Assembly (NCBI GenBank): GCA_934725735.1
Contig: CAKVCP010000014.1
Location: 1 to 28,693 of the forward strand
DNA length: 28,693 nucleotides
From: an uncultured Thermoguttaceae bacterium
Lineage (GTDB): Bacteria; Planctomycetota; Planctomycetia; Pirellulales; Thermoguttaceae
Direction of reading: 5' to 3'
A model generated the notes under the pieces. It ran no database searches, was not told the origin of the DNA, and worked only from the letters and a program-made list of their open reading frames with translations. How positions within the stretch are numbered: the stretch's first letter is position 1; every line of letters begins with the position of its first letter. Shown here in pieces: positions 7,549 to 15,475 of the stretch. The position numbers were made by a program, and so were the translations under genes.

Positions 7549-8586
7549 ATGAAAACGATACGTTTAGGAACGCGTCCCAGCGCGTTGGCAATGTGGCAGG
7601 CGACGTGGACGCGCGACGCGCTCGTGAAACTCGGACTCGACGTGGAGATAGTCAAAATCTCCACGACGGGGGACGCGAAGCGTCATGAGGCGATCGTCAA
7701 TCTTGGCGCGCAGGGAGTCTTCACGAAGGAGATTCAGGGCGCGCTTCTTGCTGGCGAGATCGATCTTGCCGTACATAGCCTCAAGGATCTTCCGGTCGAA
7801 AAGGCGCCGGGTCTAAAGCTCGTCGCGTCGCCGGAACGCGCGGACACGCGCGACGTCTTCGTCTCCAATCGTTACGAGTCGATCGCCGATCTTCCTCCGG
7901 GAGCGCGACTCGGCACGAGTAGCATGCGTCGCAAGAGCATGGCGTTGCGATATTGTCGCAAGCGCTTTCCCGACGAGCCCGCTTGGGACGTTCGCGATAT
8001 TCGCGGCAACGTCGAAACGCGTCTTAAAAAGCTTGACGACGGAGAATACGACGCGATCATCCTCGCAAGCGCGGGACTTACGCGTCTCGGCTTTGGCGAT
8101 CGCGCGCGCTCGTTCCTAGACGACTCCGAGTTTCTGACTTCCGTTGGCCAAGGAGCGCTCGGTTTTGAAACGCGCGAAGACGACGCGGAGACGATCGAGC
8201 AGGTCGTCAAACTGCGCCACGAGCCGACGTGGCTTTCGGTTCTCGCGGAACGCGCGCTTCTTAGACGTCTCGAAGGAGGATGTATCGCGCCGATCGGAGC
8301 GCGGGCGTCCGTCGTTTCTGTCGAAGGCGCCGAACTCATCTCCCTCGACGCGGAAATCCTTACTTTTGACGGCGCGAAAGACTACCGTACGCAGTCGCTG
8401 CAAGTCCTTCGCGCCAACGCGAACGACCGCGAGTTGCCGCTGGAAACGAAGGAACAGCTTGCGGAACTCCTCGGTTCCAACGCAGCGGAAACGTTGCTTG
8501 ACCTTGGCGCGACGGGAATCGTCGCCGAGATCCAAAAATCGCGCGCTGAACGCGCCGCGCGACTCTCCGCGCCCCATCAGAAATAA
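7549..8586 (+). CDS. hemC: Porphobilinogen deaminase (hydroxymethylbilane synthase)
   Basis: Condenses four porphobilinogen molecules into hydroxymethylbilane in haem/tetrapyrrole synthesis, in the cytoplasm. Family motifs appear in order: LGTRPSALAMWQ at 6-17, AVHSLKDLP at 74-82 (catalytic Asp80), GTSSMRRKS at 122-130, RDIRGNVETRLKKLD at 149-163, GQGALGFE at 200-207, and LEGGCIAPIGA at 241-251, where Cys245 carries the dipyrromethane cofactor. At 345 residues it is somewhat longer than the usual 310-320, with the extra length near the C-terminus. A GGAAG lies about 13 nt before the ATG, rather far, so translation may be partly coupled to the DUF1080 gene that ends 24 nt upstream. No other haem gene is in the window. 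Confidence 0.97.
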   Translation: MKTIRLGTRPSALAMWQATWTRDALVKLGLDVEIVKISTTGDAKRHEAIVNLGAQGVFTKEIQGALLAGEIDLAVHSLKDLPVEKAPGLKLVASPERADTRDVFVSNRYESIADLPPGARLGTSSMRRKSMALRYCRKRFPDEPAWDVRDIRGNVETRLKKLDDGEYDAIILASAGLTRLGFGDRARSFLDDSEFLTSVGQGALGFETREDDAETIEQVVKLRHEPTWLSVLAERALLRRLEGGCIAPIGARASVVSVEGAELISLDAEILTFDGAKDYRTQSLQVLRANANDRELPLETKEQLAELLGSNAAETLLDLGATGIVAEIQKSRAERAARLSAPHQK

Positions 8587-8668
8587 AAAGCGTTAATTCA
8601 CTTTATCACCAAACTCGCGGCGTTTCGACGCCCGATTAAAAACATATTCTTAAAGGAGACAACCTCGG

Positions 8669-10726
8669 ATGACTTCCATGACGCCCTTGGAAAAAAAAGC
8701 GATCGACACAATGCGCGCGCTCGCGATGGACGCAGTTCAGCAAGCAAAGAGCGGCCATCCCGGCGCGCCGATGGCGTTGGCGCCGATCGCCTACATGCTC
8801 TATAACGAGCGTATGAACTATGATCCCAAGCGTCCTAATTGGCCGAATCGCGATCGTTTCATTCTCTCCAACGGACACGCGTCGACGCTTCTCTATTCGG
8901 TTCTGCATGTCGCCGGGGTCAAAGCTCTTTCCGCCGACGGCGAACCGACGGATCAACCCGCGGTTTCCCTCGACGATCTCAAAACGTTTCGTCAACTCGG
9001 CTCCAAGTGCCCCGGCCATCCTGAATATGGTCGTACGTCGGGCGTTGAAATGACGACCGGGCCCCTCGGCGCGGGTATCGCGACGAGCGTCGGGTTCGCG
9101 ATGGCGAATCGATGGCTCGCGGCGCGTTACAACCGTCCCGGTTTCGAACTCTTTTCCGGCTCCGTTTACGCGCTTTGCGGCGACGGCTGCATGATGGAGG
9201 GTATCTCCTCGGAAGCCGCTTCTCTCGCCGGAACCCTCAAACTCTCCAACCTCTGCTGGATCTACGACTCTAATCGAATCACGATCGAAGGGAATACGGA
9301 TCTTGCCTTTACGGAAGACGTCGAAGCGCGCTTTAAGGCGTACGGCTGGAACGTTCTCCACGTGAACGACGTCAACGATCTTCCGGCGCTTCGCGCGGCG
9401 TTCGACGCCTTCAAAGCGGAAGAGTCGCGCCCGACCCTCGTCGTCGTCGAAAGCCGCATCGCCTACGGTTCGCCGAATAAAGAAGGAACCTCCGCTTCGC
9501 ACGGCGCTCCTTTAGGGGACGAAGAAGTCGCGCTCACCAAGAAATTCTACGGGCTCAACCCCGAAGAAAAATTCGCGTGCGACGCCGACGTTTACGAACT
9601 CTTCGCAAAGAATCTCGGCGTCCGCGGCGCCTCTCTTTCCGCCGAATGGTACGCGCTTTACGACGAATACCGCGTCCAATACCCCGCGGAGAGCGCCGAA
9701 CTCGACGCGATTCTGAGCCAAACCCTCCCGGAAGGTTGGGACAAGAGCTTCGAAGCTTTCCCCGCGGACGCGAAGGGGCTTGCGTCTCGCGCGTCGAGCG
9801 GGAAAGTTCTCAATCAGCTAGCGGCGGGACTCCCGTGGCTCGTCGGCGGTTCCGCAGACTTGAGTCCTTCGAACAACACGGAGCTCAAGGATCCGACCTA
9901 CGGAGCTTTCGGTCCTGGGGTCGCGGGGCGCAACGTGCACTTTGGCGTTCGTGAAAACGCGATGGGCGCGATCACGAACGGCTTGACCCTCGCGGGGCTG
10001 CGAGGATATTGCGCCACCTTCTTCGTCTTCTCTGATTTCCTGCGCCCGATGATTCGTCTCGCCGCGCTCATGCAGACGCCGACCCTTTTCGTCTTCACGC
10101 ACGATTCGATCTGCGTCGGCGAAGACGGCCCGACGCACCAGCCGATCGAACATCTCGCGTCTTTCCGCGCCATGCCGAACGTCGCGGTCTTTCGACCAGC
10201 GGACGCGAACGAAGTCGCGGAATCGTACAGAGCCGCGATGCAGATGAAGAAGACCCCGTCGATCGTAGTCCTCACGCGCCAAAATCTGCCGACCGTCGAC
10301 CGCGCAAAATATGCGTCCGCCTGCGGAGTCTCCAAAGGCGCTTACGTCCTGAGCGACTGCGAAGGAACTCCCGACATCGTCCTCATCGCGACGGGTAGCG
10401 AAGTCAGTCTTTGCTTGTCGGCGCAGGACGCGCTTGCGGCGCAAGGCGTGAAGGCGCGCGTCGTCAGCGCTCCGTGCTTCGAACTCTTCGACGCGCAACC
10501 GAAGGAATATCGCGACTCCGTCCTGCCTCCGACGGTGAAAGCGCGCGTGGGCGTCGAACTGGGCGTCGAAGCGTGCTGGACGAAATATCTCGGCGACGGA
10601 GGCCGATTCGTCGGCATGACCGGCTTCGGCGACTCCGCGCCTGCGGGAGTTCTCCTCAAAGAATTCGGCTTCACGGTCGAAAACGTCGTCAAGACCGCGC
10701 AAGAAACGATCGCCGCGTCCAAGTGA
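8669..10726 (+). CDS. tkt: Transketolase
   Basis: Thiamine-diphosphate enzyme of the non-oxidative pentose phosphate pathway, moving two-carbon units between sugar phosphates in the cytoplasm. The 685-residue length is normal. Landmarks are KSGHPGAPM (about 27-35, substrate and cofactor His30), SNGHAS (67-72), the thiamine motif beginning GDGCMMEG at 171 and reaching Asn202, and the pyrimidine domain with the transketolase signature around VGEDGPTHQPIEHLASFRAMPN. Two ATGs lie nine bases apart; the first is chosen because AAAGGAG lies 10 nt before it. The gene follows hemC by 82 nt and a strong terminator follows it. Confidence 0.97.
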   Translation: MTSMTPLEKKAIDTMRALAMDAVQQAKSGHPGAPMALAPIAYMLYNERMNYDPKRPNWPNRDRFILSNGHASTLLYSVLHVAGVKALSADGEPTDQPAVSLDDLKTFRQLGSKCPGHPEYGRTSGVEMTTGPLGAGIATSVGFAMANRWLAARYNRPGFELFSGSVYALCGDGCMMEGISSEAASLAGTLKLSNLCWIYDSNRITIEGNTDLAFTEDVEARFKAYGWNVLHVNDVNDLPALRAAFDAFKAEESRPTLVVVESRIAYGSPNKEGTSASHGAPLGDEEVALTKKFYGLNPEEKFACDADVYELFAKNLGVRGASLSAEWYALYDEYRVQYPAESAELDAILSQTLPEGWDKSFEAFPADAKGLASRASSGKVLNQLAAGLPWLVGGSADLSPSNNTELKDPTYGAFGPGVAGRNVHFGVRENAMGAITNGLTLAGLRGYCATFFVFSDFLRPMIRLAALMQTPTLFVFTHDSICVGEDGPTHQPIEHLASFRAMPNVAVFRPADANEVAESYRAAMQMKKTPSIVVLTRQNLPTVDRAKYASACGVSKGAYVLSDCEGTPDIVLIATGSEVSLCLSAQDALAAQGVKARVVSAPCFELFDAQPKEYRDSVLPPTVKARVGVELGVEACWTKYLGDGGRFVGMTGFGDSAPAGVLLKEFGFTVENVVKTAQETIAASK

Positions 10727-10752
10727 CGCCCGCGATAATAACGCAAACCTCC

Positions 10753-10784
10753 AAGCCGAGACTTAGCGTAAGCCTCGGCTTTTT
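10753..10784 (+). terminator. Rho-independent terminator after tkt
   Basis: AAGCCGAG and CTCGGCTT pair, with an inner CTTA-GCG-TAAG extension (about 12 bp in all with one mismatch), followed by a run of T. It lies 26 nt after the tkt stop. Confidence 0.9.
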
Positions 10785-11159
10785 CATTATCTTTAGCAAA
10801 AAAATTAAAAAAATAAAAAATATTTTCTTTTTCCTTTCCCTCTAAACTTCCCGCTTTAAATTCAATTTAGATTGTCCAAAGCGGTTAGTAAAAATACCGC
10901 GCTTTGAAAAAATATCATGAGCGCGCAAAGGAGCGACTCTACGGTAGCGTTTTAAAAAAAGCGCGACGCTAATCGTTAAAATCTGTTTTTCCAAAACAAT
11001 CCTATTTAAAGTTAATAAAATCAACGTTTTAAAAATCGACGACTTAAAAAACAGCCTTTTTTCAGGTCTCTGATACGCCTCTTGGCTCCGTCTCAAAGCA
11101 TATTTTTGTACAGAAAGTCGGGATTCAAAGCTGGATAATTCTATAGGAAATAACGGATA
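10785..11159. other. AT-rich intergenic region upstream of dnaG
   Basis: About 375 nt that is much richer in A and T than the rest of the window, with several TTTTAAAA-like words and a weak hairpin (AAAGCGG...CCGCGCTTT, 10878-10907). No reading frame with a ribosome-binding site or codon use like the neighbours was found; a 127-codon minus-strand frame covers it but looks accidental and overlaps the dnaG promoter. No tRNA, tmRNA or DnaA-box pattern was recognised. An unannotated small RNA cannot be excluded. Confidence 0.5.
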
Positions 11160-11188
11160 TTGACGCATAAAAAGGGAGAGTCTATAAT
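11160..11188 (+). promoter_or_regulatory. Sigma-70-type promoter of dnaG
   Basis: TTGACG at 11160-11165 and a perfect TATAAT at 11183-11188 are separated by 17 nt. Transcription would begin near 11195, leaving a leader of about 105 nt before the dnaG start. Confidence 0.85.
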
Positions 11189-11286
11189 TCACCAGAGTCG
11201 GAAAATACACGCTCGTTTCCTTCAAAAAAAAATGGGAATGGGCGCGAGACGCGAAATCTCGTAAATCGTTTGATAGAAATAAGAAG

Positions 11287-11293
11287 CAGGAGG
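11287..11293 (+). promoter_or_regulatory. Ribosome-binding site fixing the TTG start of dnaG
   Basis: CAGGAGG lies 5 nt before the TTG at 11299. No ATG or GTG in frame nearby has such a site, so the TTG is taken as the real start. Confidence 0.75.
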
Positions 11294-11298
11294 CTAAT

Positions 11299-13500
11299 TT
11301 GGGAGGATTCGGGGGCGGTTCCTTCGATCAGCGCGAGCAGATTCGCGACGCGATCGATATCGTCGACCTCGTCGAACGGTACGTTCCGTTGCGACGTCAG
11401 GGCGCGAACTTCGTCGGTCGTTGTCCGTGGCATGACGACTCCCGCCCAAGTCTGCAAGTCAACTCGACGCGTCAAACCTTCAAATGCTGGGTTTGCAATA
11501 TCGGCGGCGACGTCTTCTCCTTCATTATGAAAATCGAGAACGTCGATTTTAAAGAATCGATGCAAATTCTCGCCGACATAGCGGGAATCGAACTCAAAAA
11601 GTGGACGCCGCCCCGACAGATTCACGGTGAAAACGCCCCTCGCCTCAACTACGACGAACCGAACGGCGACGATGATCTTCCCGACGAAGCGTTCCTTTCC
11701 AGCGGCGAATTCCCCCCGCAAAACGTCGCGTCCAACTACGCGCCCCCTCGGCTCGACAAGTCGACCCTCTATCGCGCGATGGAGTGGCTCGCCAAGAAGT
11801 ATCGCAACGAGCTTCTTAACTCTCCCGAGGCCCAGGAAGCGCGCCAGTACGTCGACGAACGCGGAATCGCGCCCGAGTACGCCGAGAAGTACCAGCTCGG
11901 TTACGCGCCTATGGAATACGACGCGCTCCTCAAGTGGATCAACTTCGACCGCAATCGCGCGCGCGTTTTGGAAGCCGCGGGGGTCTTGGCCTACCGCGAA
12001 GATTACGACGAACGCGGACGCGTCATAGCGCGACCGAACTTCCCGTCGACCCCGCAACTTTCCGACCTCGAGAAACGAAAATATTACGACCGTTTTCGCG
12101 GAAGACTGATCTTCCCGATCCGAGACGTGCAGAATCGAGTCGTCGCCTTTGGCGGTAGACTCCTTCCCAACACGACGCTCAAAAGCCCCGCGAAATACGT
12201 CAACTCCCCGGAAACGTTGATATTTCACAAATCGAAAATGCTTTACGGTCTCGACCTAGCGCGCGAGCCGATTCGACGTTCGGGATTGGTTCTCGTGACG
12301 GAGGGCTATACGGACTGCATCGTCGCGTCGCAGTTCGGATTCCACAACGTCGTCGCGGTTCTCGGTACGGCGTTAGGCGCGGAGCATGTGCGTATCCTGA
12401 AGAGGTTCGCCTCCAAGATGGTTCTTCTCCTCGACGGGGACGAAGCGGGTCAAAAACGCGCGAAAGAGGTTCTTCGCTTCTTTGTCGAACAAGGCGCCGA
12501 CATGAACGTCTTAACCCTTCCCGACAACGACGACCCCTGCGAGTTCCTCCTCGAAAAGGGAGCCGACGCCTTCGCCAAACTCCTCGAAACCGGAACGACT
12601 CCCGCGCTCGATCACGCCTTCAATACGGCGGTCGAAGGGATCGATCTCGACGTCGACGTCGTCGAAGCGGCGCGCGCCCTCGATTCGCTCCTCGATATCG
12701 TCGCCCTCTATTCCGAAGATCGCGCCGCGCCGAACGACCCCGCAAGATTAAGGATCCTCGGCGCGCTGCAACGCCTTGCGACGCGTTTTCGCGTCGATCC
12801 GAGCGAACTTCAGCGCCAACTTACGGAGAAACGCGCCAAAACGCGCGCCTACGCCGCCAAAACGCAAGAACGCGACGCGCGGTACGAAGGACGACGCCAG
12901 GACGACGCTCAACCCCAAGTCGCGGCGCCTGATCCGCGCGAACTTTGGATTTACCCGTTGCCGGGTAGCAACGGAGAAACGGACGAGCAACTTCGTTCCC
13001 TTTTTCCCCCCTTCGACGCGCGCCTTTGGGACGAGTCGCGATTCCTGCCAAACTCCCTCGAACGCGAGTATTTGGAATTCATGATCGCCGCGCCCGAGCA
13101 TTACGGGCTCCTCGTCGCGCGGATCGGCAACGAGGAACTTCGCTCGCCGATGGCGCGTCAACTCGACCAACTTGCGCGAGATTATTTGGAACAGGGCGTT
13201 TCCCCCTCCTTCGACCGTCTTATCCTGCGTTACGACGATCAGAGGATGAAGACGTTCCTGATCGAACTCGACGAAGGAGCCGCCGCCAAGGGACTCGCGG
13301 CGTCGATCGCCAATCCAGACTCCCGCGCGGCGCTTCTGCGCGAGATTTATCGCGGGTTCGAACGCGAAAATATTCGGCGCGAAGTTCCGAAGGAAATCAG
13401 CCAGCTTCGCGACAAAGACCTTTCCCCCGAGGAAAGGATGCGCGCGCTCCTCGACGTTCGCGCGCGACAGCTTCAAAGACGACGCGACTCACCCCCTTGA
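11299..13500 (+). CDS. dnaG: DNA primase
   Basis: Makes RNA primers for replication at the fork together with the replicative helicase. The 733-residue protein starts with TTG. The CHC2 zinc finger is complete (Cys42, His45, Cys63, Cys66 in RCPWH and KCWVC). The Toprim domain carries TEGYTD with the catalytic Glu335 and LLLDGDEAG with Asp379 and Asp381. The sequence between them (KYYDRFRGRLIFPIRD, VAFGGRLL, KYVNSPETLIFHK) is the usual primase core. The C-terminal part (about 540-733) is helical and should be the helicase-binding domain, but it diverges from well-known primases and is longer than average. It is transcribed from its own promoter and followed 228 nt later by the sigma factor gene, a shortened form of the macromolecular-synthesis operon. 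Confidence 0.97.
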   Translation: MGGFGGGSFDQREQIRDAIDIVDLVERYVPLRRQGANFVGRCPWHDDSRPSLQVNSTRQTFKCWVCNIGGDVFSFIMKIENVDFKESMQILADIAGIELKKWTPPRQIHGENAPRLNYDEPNGDDDLPDEAFLSSGEFPPQNVASNYAPPRLDKSTLYRAMEWLAKKYRNELLNSPEAQEARQYVDERGIAPEYAEKYQLGYAPMEYDALLKWINFDRNRARVLEAAGVLAYREDYDERGRVIARPNFPSTPQLSDLEKRKYYDRFRGRLIFPIRDVQNRVVAFGGRLLPNTTLKSPAKYVNSPETLIFHKSKMLYGLDLAREPIRRSGLVLVTEGYTDCIVASQFGFHNVVAVLGTALGAEHVRILKRFASKMVLLLDGDEAGQKRAKEVLRFFVEQGADMNVLTLPDNDDPCEFLLEKGADAFAKLLETGTTPALDHAFNTAVEGIDLDVDVVEAARALDSLLDIVALYSEDRAAPNDPARLRILGALQRLATRFRVDPSELQRQLTEKRAKTRAYAAKTQERDARYEGRRQDDAQPQVAAPDPRELWIYPLPGSNGETDEQLRSLFPPFDARLWDESRFLPNSLEREYLEFMIAAPEHYGLLVARIGNEELRSPMARQLDQLARDYLEQGVSPSFDRLILRYDDQRMKTFLIELDEGAAAKGLAASIANPDSRAALLREIYRGFERENIRREVPKEISQLRDKDLSPEERMRALLDVRARQLQRRRDSPP

Positions 13501-13728
13501 GGCGTTTCACGACGCCCGCGACGTTTTACCGTAAAAATAAAATTTACGAAAAAAGCCGGAAGGAACCGCCTTCCGCGACGTATTAAATAGGGCGCGTTTT
13601 CGAACGTCCCTTGACGATTCCTTGAACGTTCTCGAAAGAGGCGTTCGTTTTAACAACCCCGTAACCTCGCATGTTGACGCGACTCCTCAACCCCGGAGTA
13701 ACCCCACGCGTCGGCAAAGGAGTTTTTT
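13501..13728 (+). other. Intergenic region between dnaG and the sigma factor gene, with an inverted repeat
   Basis: It contains a hairpin CGGAAGG/CCTTCCG (about 13558-13576) without a T-run, so it is not a clear terminator. A larger imperfect inverted repeat (13598-13607 against 13625-13637, TTTCG/AACGT against AACGTT/CTCGAAA) surrounds TTGACG. No convincing -10 box was found. Confidence 0.45.
13717..13722 (+). promoter_or_regulatory. Ribosome-binding site fixing the GTG start of the sigma factor
   Basis: AAGGAG stands 6 nt (a run of T) before the GTG at 13729. Confidence 0.8.
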
Positions 13729-15384
13729 GTGAAACGTAACTGGAACCGCACCGACATGCCGTCGTTGCTCGACATGGATCGCGACTACGTCACTAGCCGC
13801 TTGACAATTTCAATACCCCCCAATTCCTCGAGCTTAGAATTCGAGGATAACGACGCGGACGAGGAGGAAGAGGAAGAAGAGCTCGACGAATCGTACGATC
13901 CCTATAACGATCGCAGTCGTTCGAGAAACGTCGGCAAATGGCAAGACTCCGACGTCGAAGCGCAAGACGTTGATCCTACGCGTCAGTACATGCACGAGAT
14001 TTCCGACAACAAAGTTCTTACTCGCGCGGAAGAATGCGCCGCAGCAAAGAAGATCGAGAAGACGCGACGTCGCTACGCCCTTTACGGGTACTCTTCTCCG
14101 ATCGTCATCCGAGAAATAGTCCAATATTTAGAGGCGTATCAGGCAGGCGACAAGGCGTTTGATCGCTCGTTTAGCACGGGCAAAAAAATGCGTCAACAAA
14201 CGAACAACCGCCTTCCGTCGGTACTGTCCACGTTGAACGCGACCGTCGCGCTCATGGACGAACATTACGACGCGCTCCGCGCGCTTGCGCGTCAACTCAA
14301 ACGCGCGCGTAAAGTAAGCGACCGCGCGGAAATTCTCGCTCAAATCAAATCGCATCGCCGCCGCGTCGTCTCCGCGCGCCGCCATGCCGCGCGTCTTATC
14401 AACGAACTCTCGTTGCGTTTGCGCCATCTTCGCGAAGCAATTGGTCTTATGGAAAAAGTTCAGGAGCGGCTCGTTCGTCTCGCCAGTCTTCTTAAATCGA
14501 AACGCGGGAGCGAACAGCGCCGTCGGCAATATAAGGAAGAACGCAACGATCTCCTAAGAATGGCGGGGGAATCTCCTGCGGCGATCGGTCGTCGACTCAA
14601 TAAGATTCGCTCTTACGAAGAAGAATTCGTCTCTGCGTGCAACGAACTTAGCGTTCACAACTTGCGTCTCGTCGTTTCTATCGCCAAAAATTTCCGCAGC
14701 AAGGGACTCGTCCTCGACGAACTCATAAATGAAGGCAATTTTGGACTCCTTCGCGCGGTTCAACTCTTTAACTGGCGACGCGGTTGCAAATTCTCCACCT
14801 ACGCGACCGCCTGGATACGCCAAGCGATTCAACGCGCGATCGCCGAACAAGGAATGATTCGCACGCCCGCGCACGTCGCCGATTACATCAAGAAGATCCA
14901 CGACGCGCAGCGCGAAGAAAAGAAACGCACCGGTCGAGAACTTACCGTGCATCAGCTCGCGGAGCAAACGGGTCTCGAGGCGAAAGACGTCGAACTCGCG
15001 CTACAGGCGGCGACGCCGACCTCGAGTTTGGTGCAGGCGTTCAACGAAGGGGACGACGGCAACCTCGTCGACGTTCTTCCCGACGTTAAGGCCCTGCGTC
15101 CCGAACGAATGGCCGAAAAAAAGCAATTGCACGATACCTTCGCCAAGGTCTTAAAGACGCTCGCCCCGCGCGAAAGACAGATCATCGAGTTGCGATTCGG
15201 TTTCGAGAACGGTTATGAATACACCCTCGAAGAAATCGGGCGCATCATGAATATCACGCGCGAACGCGTCCGTCAGATCGAAGCCAAAGCGATGGAAAAG
15301 CTTCATTCGAAAGAACGCGTCAAGCTCTTCGAAGGTTTCCTCGATACCGAAGAACGTCGCGCTCTTCTCGAAGAAACAAAATGA
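13729..15384 (+). CDS. RpoD-family (sigma-70) RNA polymerase sigma factor, divergent
   Basis: Directs RNA polymerase to promoters. The 551 residues hold an acidic N-terminal stretch (about 38-56), region 1.2 (about 81-115, DPTRQYMHEI), a helical Arg/Lys-rich non-conserved region (about 116-295), region 2 (about 305-385, HNLRLVVSIAKNF, LDELINEGNFGLLRAV, KFSTYATAWIRQAI), region 3 (about 386-450) and region 4 (about 465-535, with the helix-turn-helix TLEEIGRIMNITRERVRQIEAKA). Arrangement next to dnaG suggests rpoD. However, the first Trp of the usual TWWIRQ motif is Ala361, the position matching E. coli Thr440 is Gln368, and the stretch after it is one residue shorter (AEQGMIRTPAHV). It may therefore be a secondary or lineage-specific primary sigma factor, and no gene symbol is given. 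Confidence 0.93.
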   Translation: MKRNWNRTDMPSLLDMDRDYVTSRLTISIPPNSSSLEFEDNDADEEEEEEELDESYDPYNDRSRSRNVGKWQDSDVEAQDVDPTRQYMHEISDNKVLTRAEECAAAKKIEKTRRRYALYGYSSPIVIREIVQYLEAYQAGDKAFDRSFSTGKKMRQQTNNRLPSVLSTLNATVALMDEHYDALRALARQLKRARKVSDRAEILAQIKSHRRRVVSARRHAARLINELSLRLRHLREAIGLMEKVQERLVRLASLLKSKRGSEQRRRQYKEERNDLLRMAGESPAAIGRRLNKIRSYEEEFVSACNELSVHNLRLVVSIAKNFRSKGLVLDELINEGNFGLLRAVQLFNWRRGCKFSTYATAWIRQAIQRAIAEQGMIRTPAHVADYIKKIHDAQREEKKRTGRELTVHQLAEQTGLEAKDVELALQAATPTSSLVQAFNEGDDGNLVDVLPDVKALRPERMAEKKQLHDTFAKVLKTLAPRERQIIELRFGFENGYEYTLEEIGRIMNITRERVRQIEAKAMEKLHSKERVKLFEGFLDTEERRALLEETK

Positions 15385-15418
15385 CGCCCTTCGACGCGTA
15401 ACGCGTAAAAACGAATAA

Positions 15419-15451
15419 AAAGAGGCGCGGTTCACTTCTCCGCGCCTCTTT
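15419..15451. terminator. Bidirectional terminator between the convergent sigma factor and mtaB genes
   Basis: A perfect 12-bp stem (AAAGAGGCGCGG at 15419-15430 with CCGCGCCTCTTT at 15440-15451) and a 9-nt loop. T-rich sequence follows on the plus strand and the stem base supplies further T on both strands, so it can stop both genes, which end at 15384 and 15476. Confidence 0.92.
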
Positions 15452-15475
15452 CTTTATGTCTTGCCGCCCCGTCGC

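Noticed and set aside
8619..8632. GGCGT-TTCG-ACGCC hairpin between hemC and tkt as a terminator
   Set aside because: The stem is only 5 bp and no T-run follows; similar GGCGT/ACGCC words recur by composition, for example just after dnaG.
10785..11159. AT-rich stretch as a replication origin
   Set aside because: No DnaA-box cluster (TTATNCACA type) and no dnaA or dnaN gene nearby; dnaG alone does not mark an origin.
10842..11225. 127-codon minus-strand frame in the AT-rich region before dnaG
   Set aside because: It overlaps the dnaG promoter, lacks a ribosome-binding site and has codon and residue use unlike all neighbours.
11182..12228. 348-codon minus-strand frame opposite the start of dnaG
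   Set aside because: It covers the dnaG promoter and zinc-finger coding region in antisense and has no recognisable protein features.
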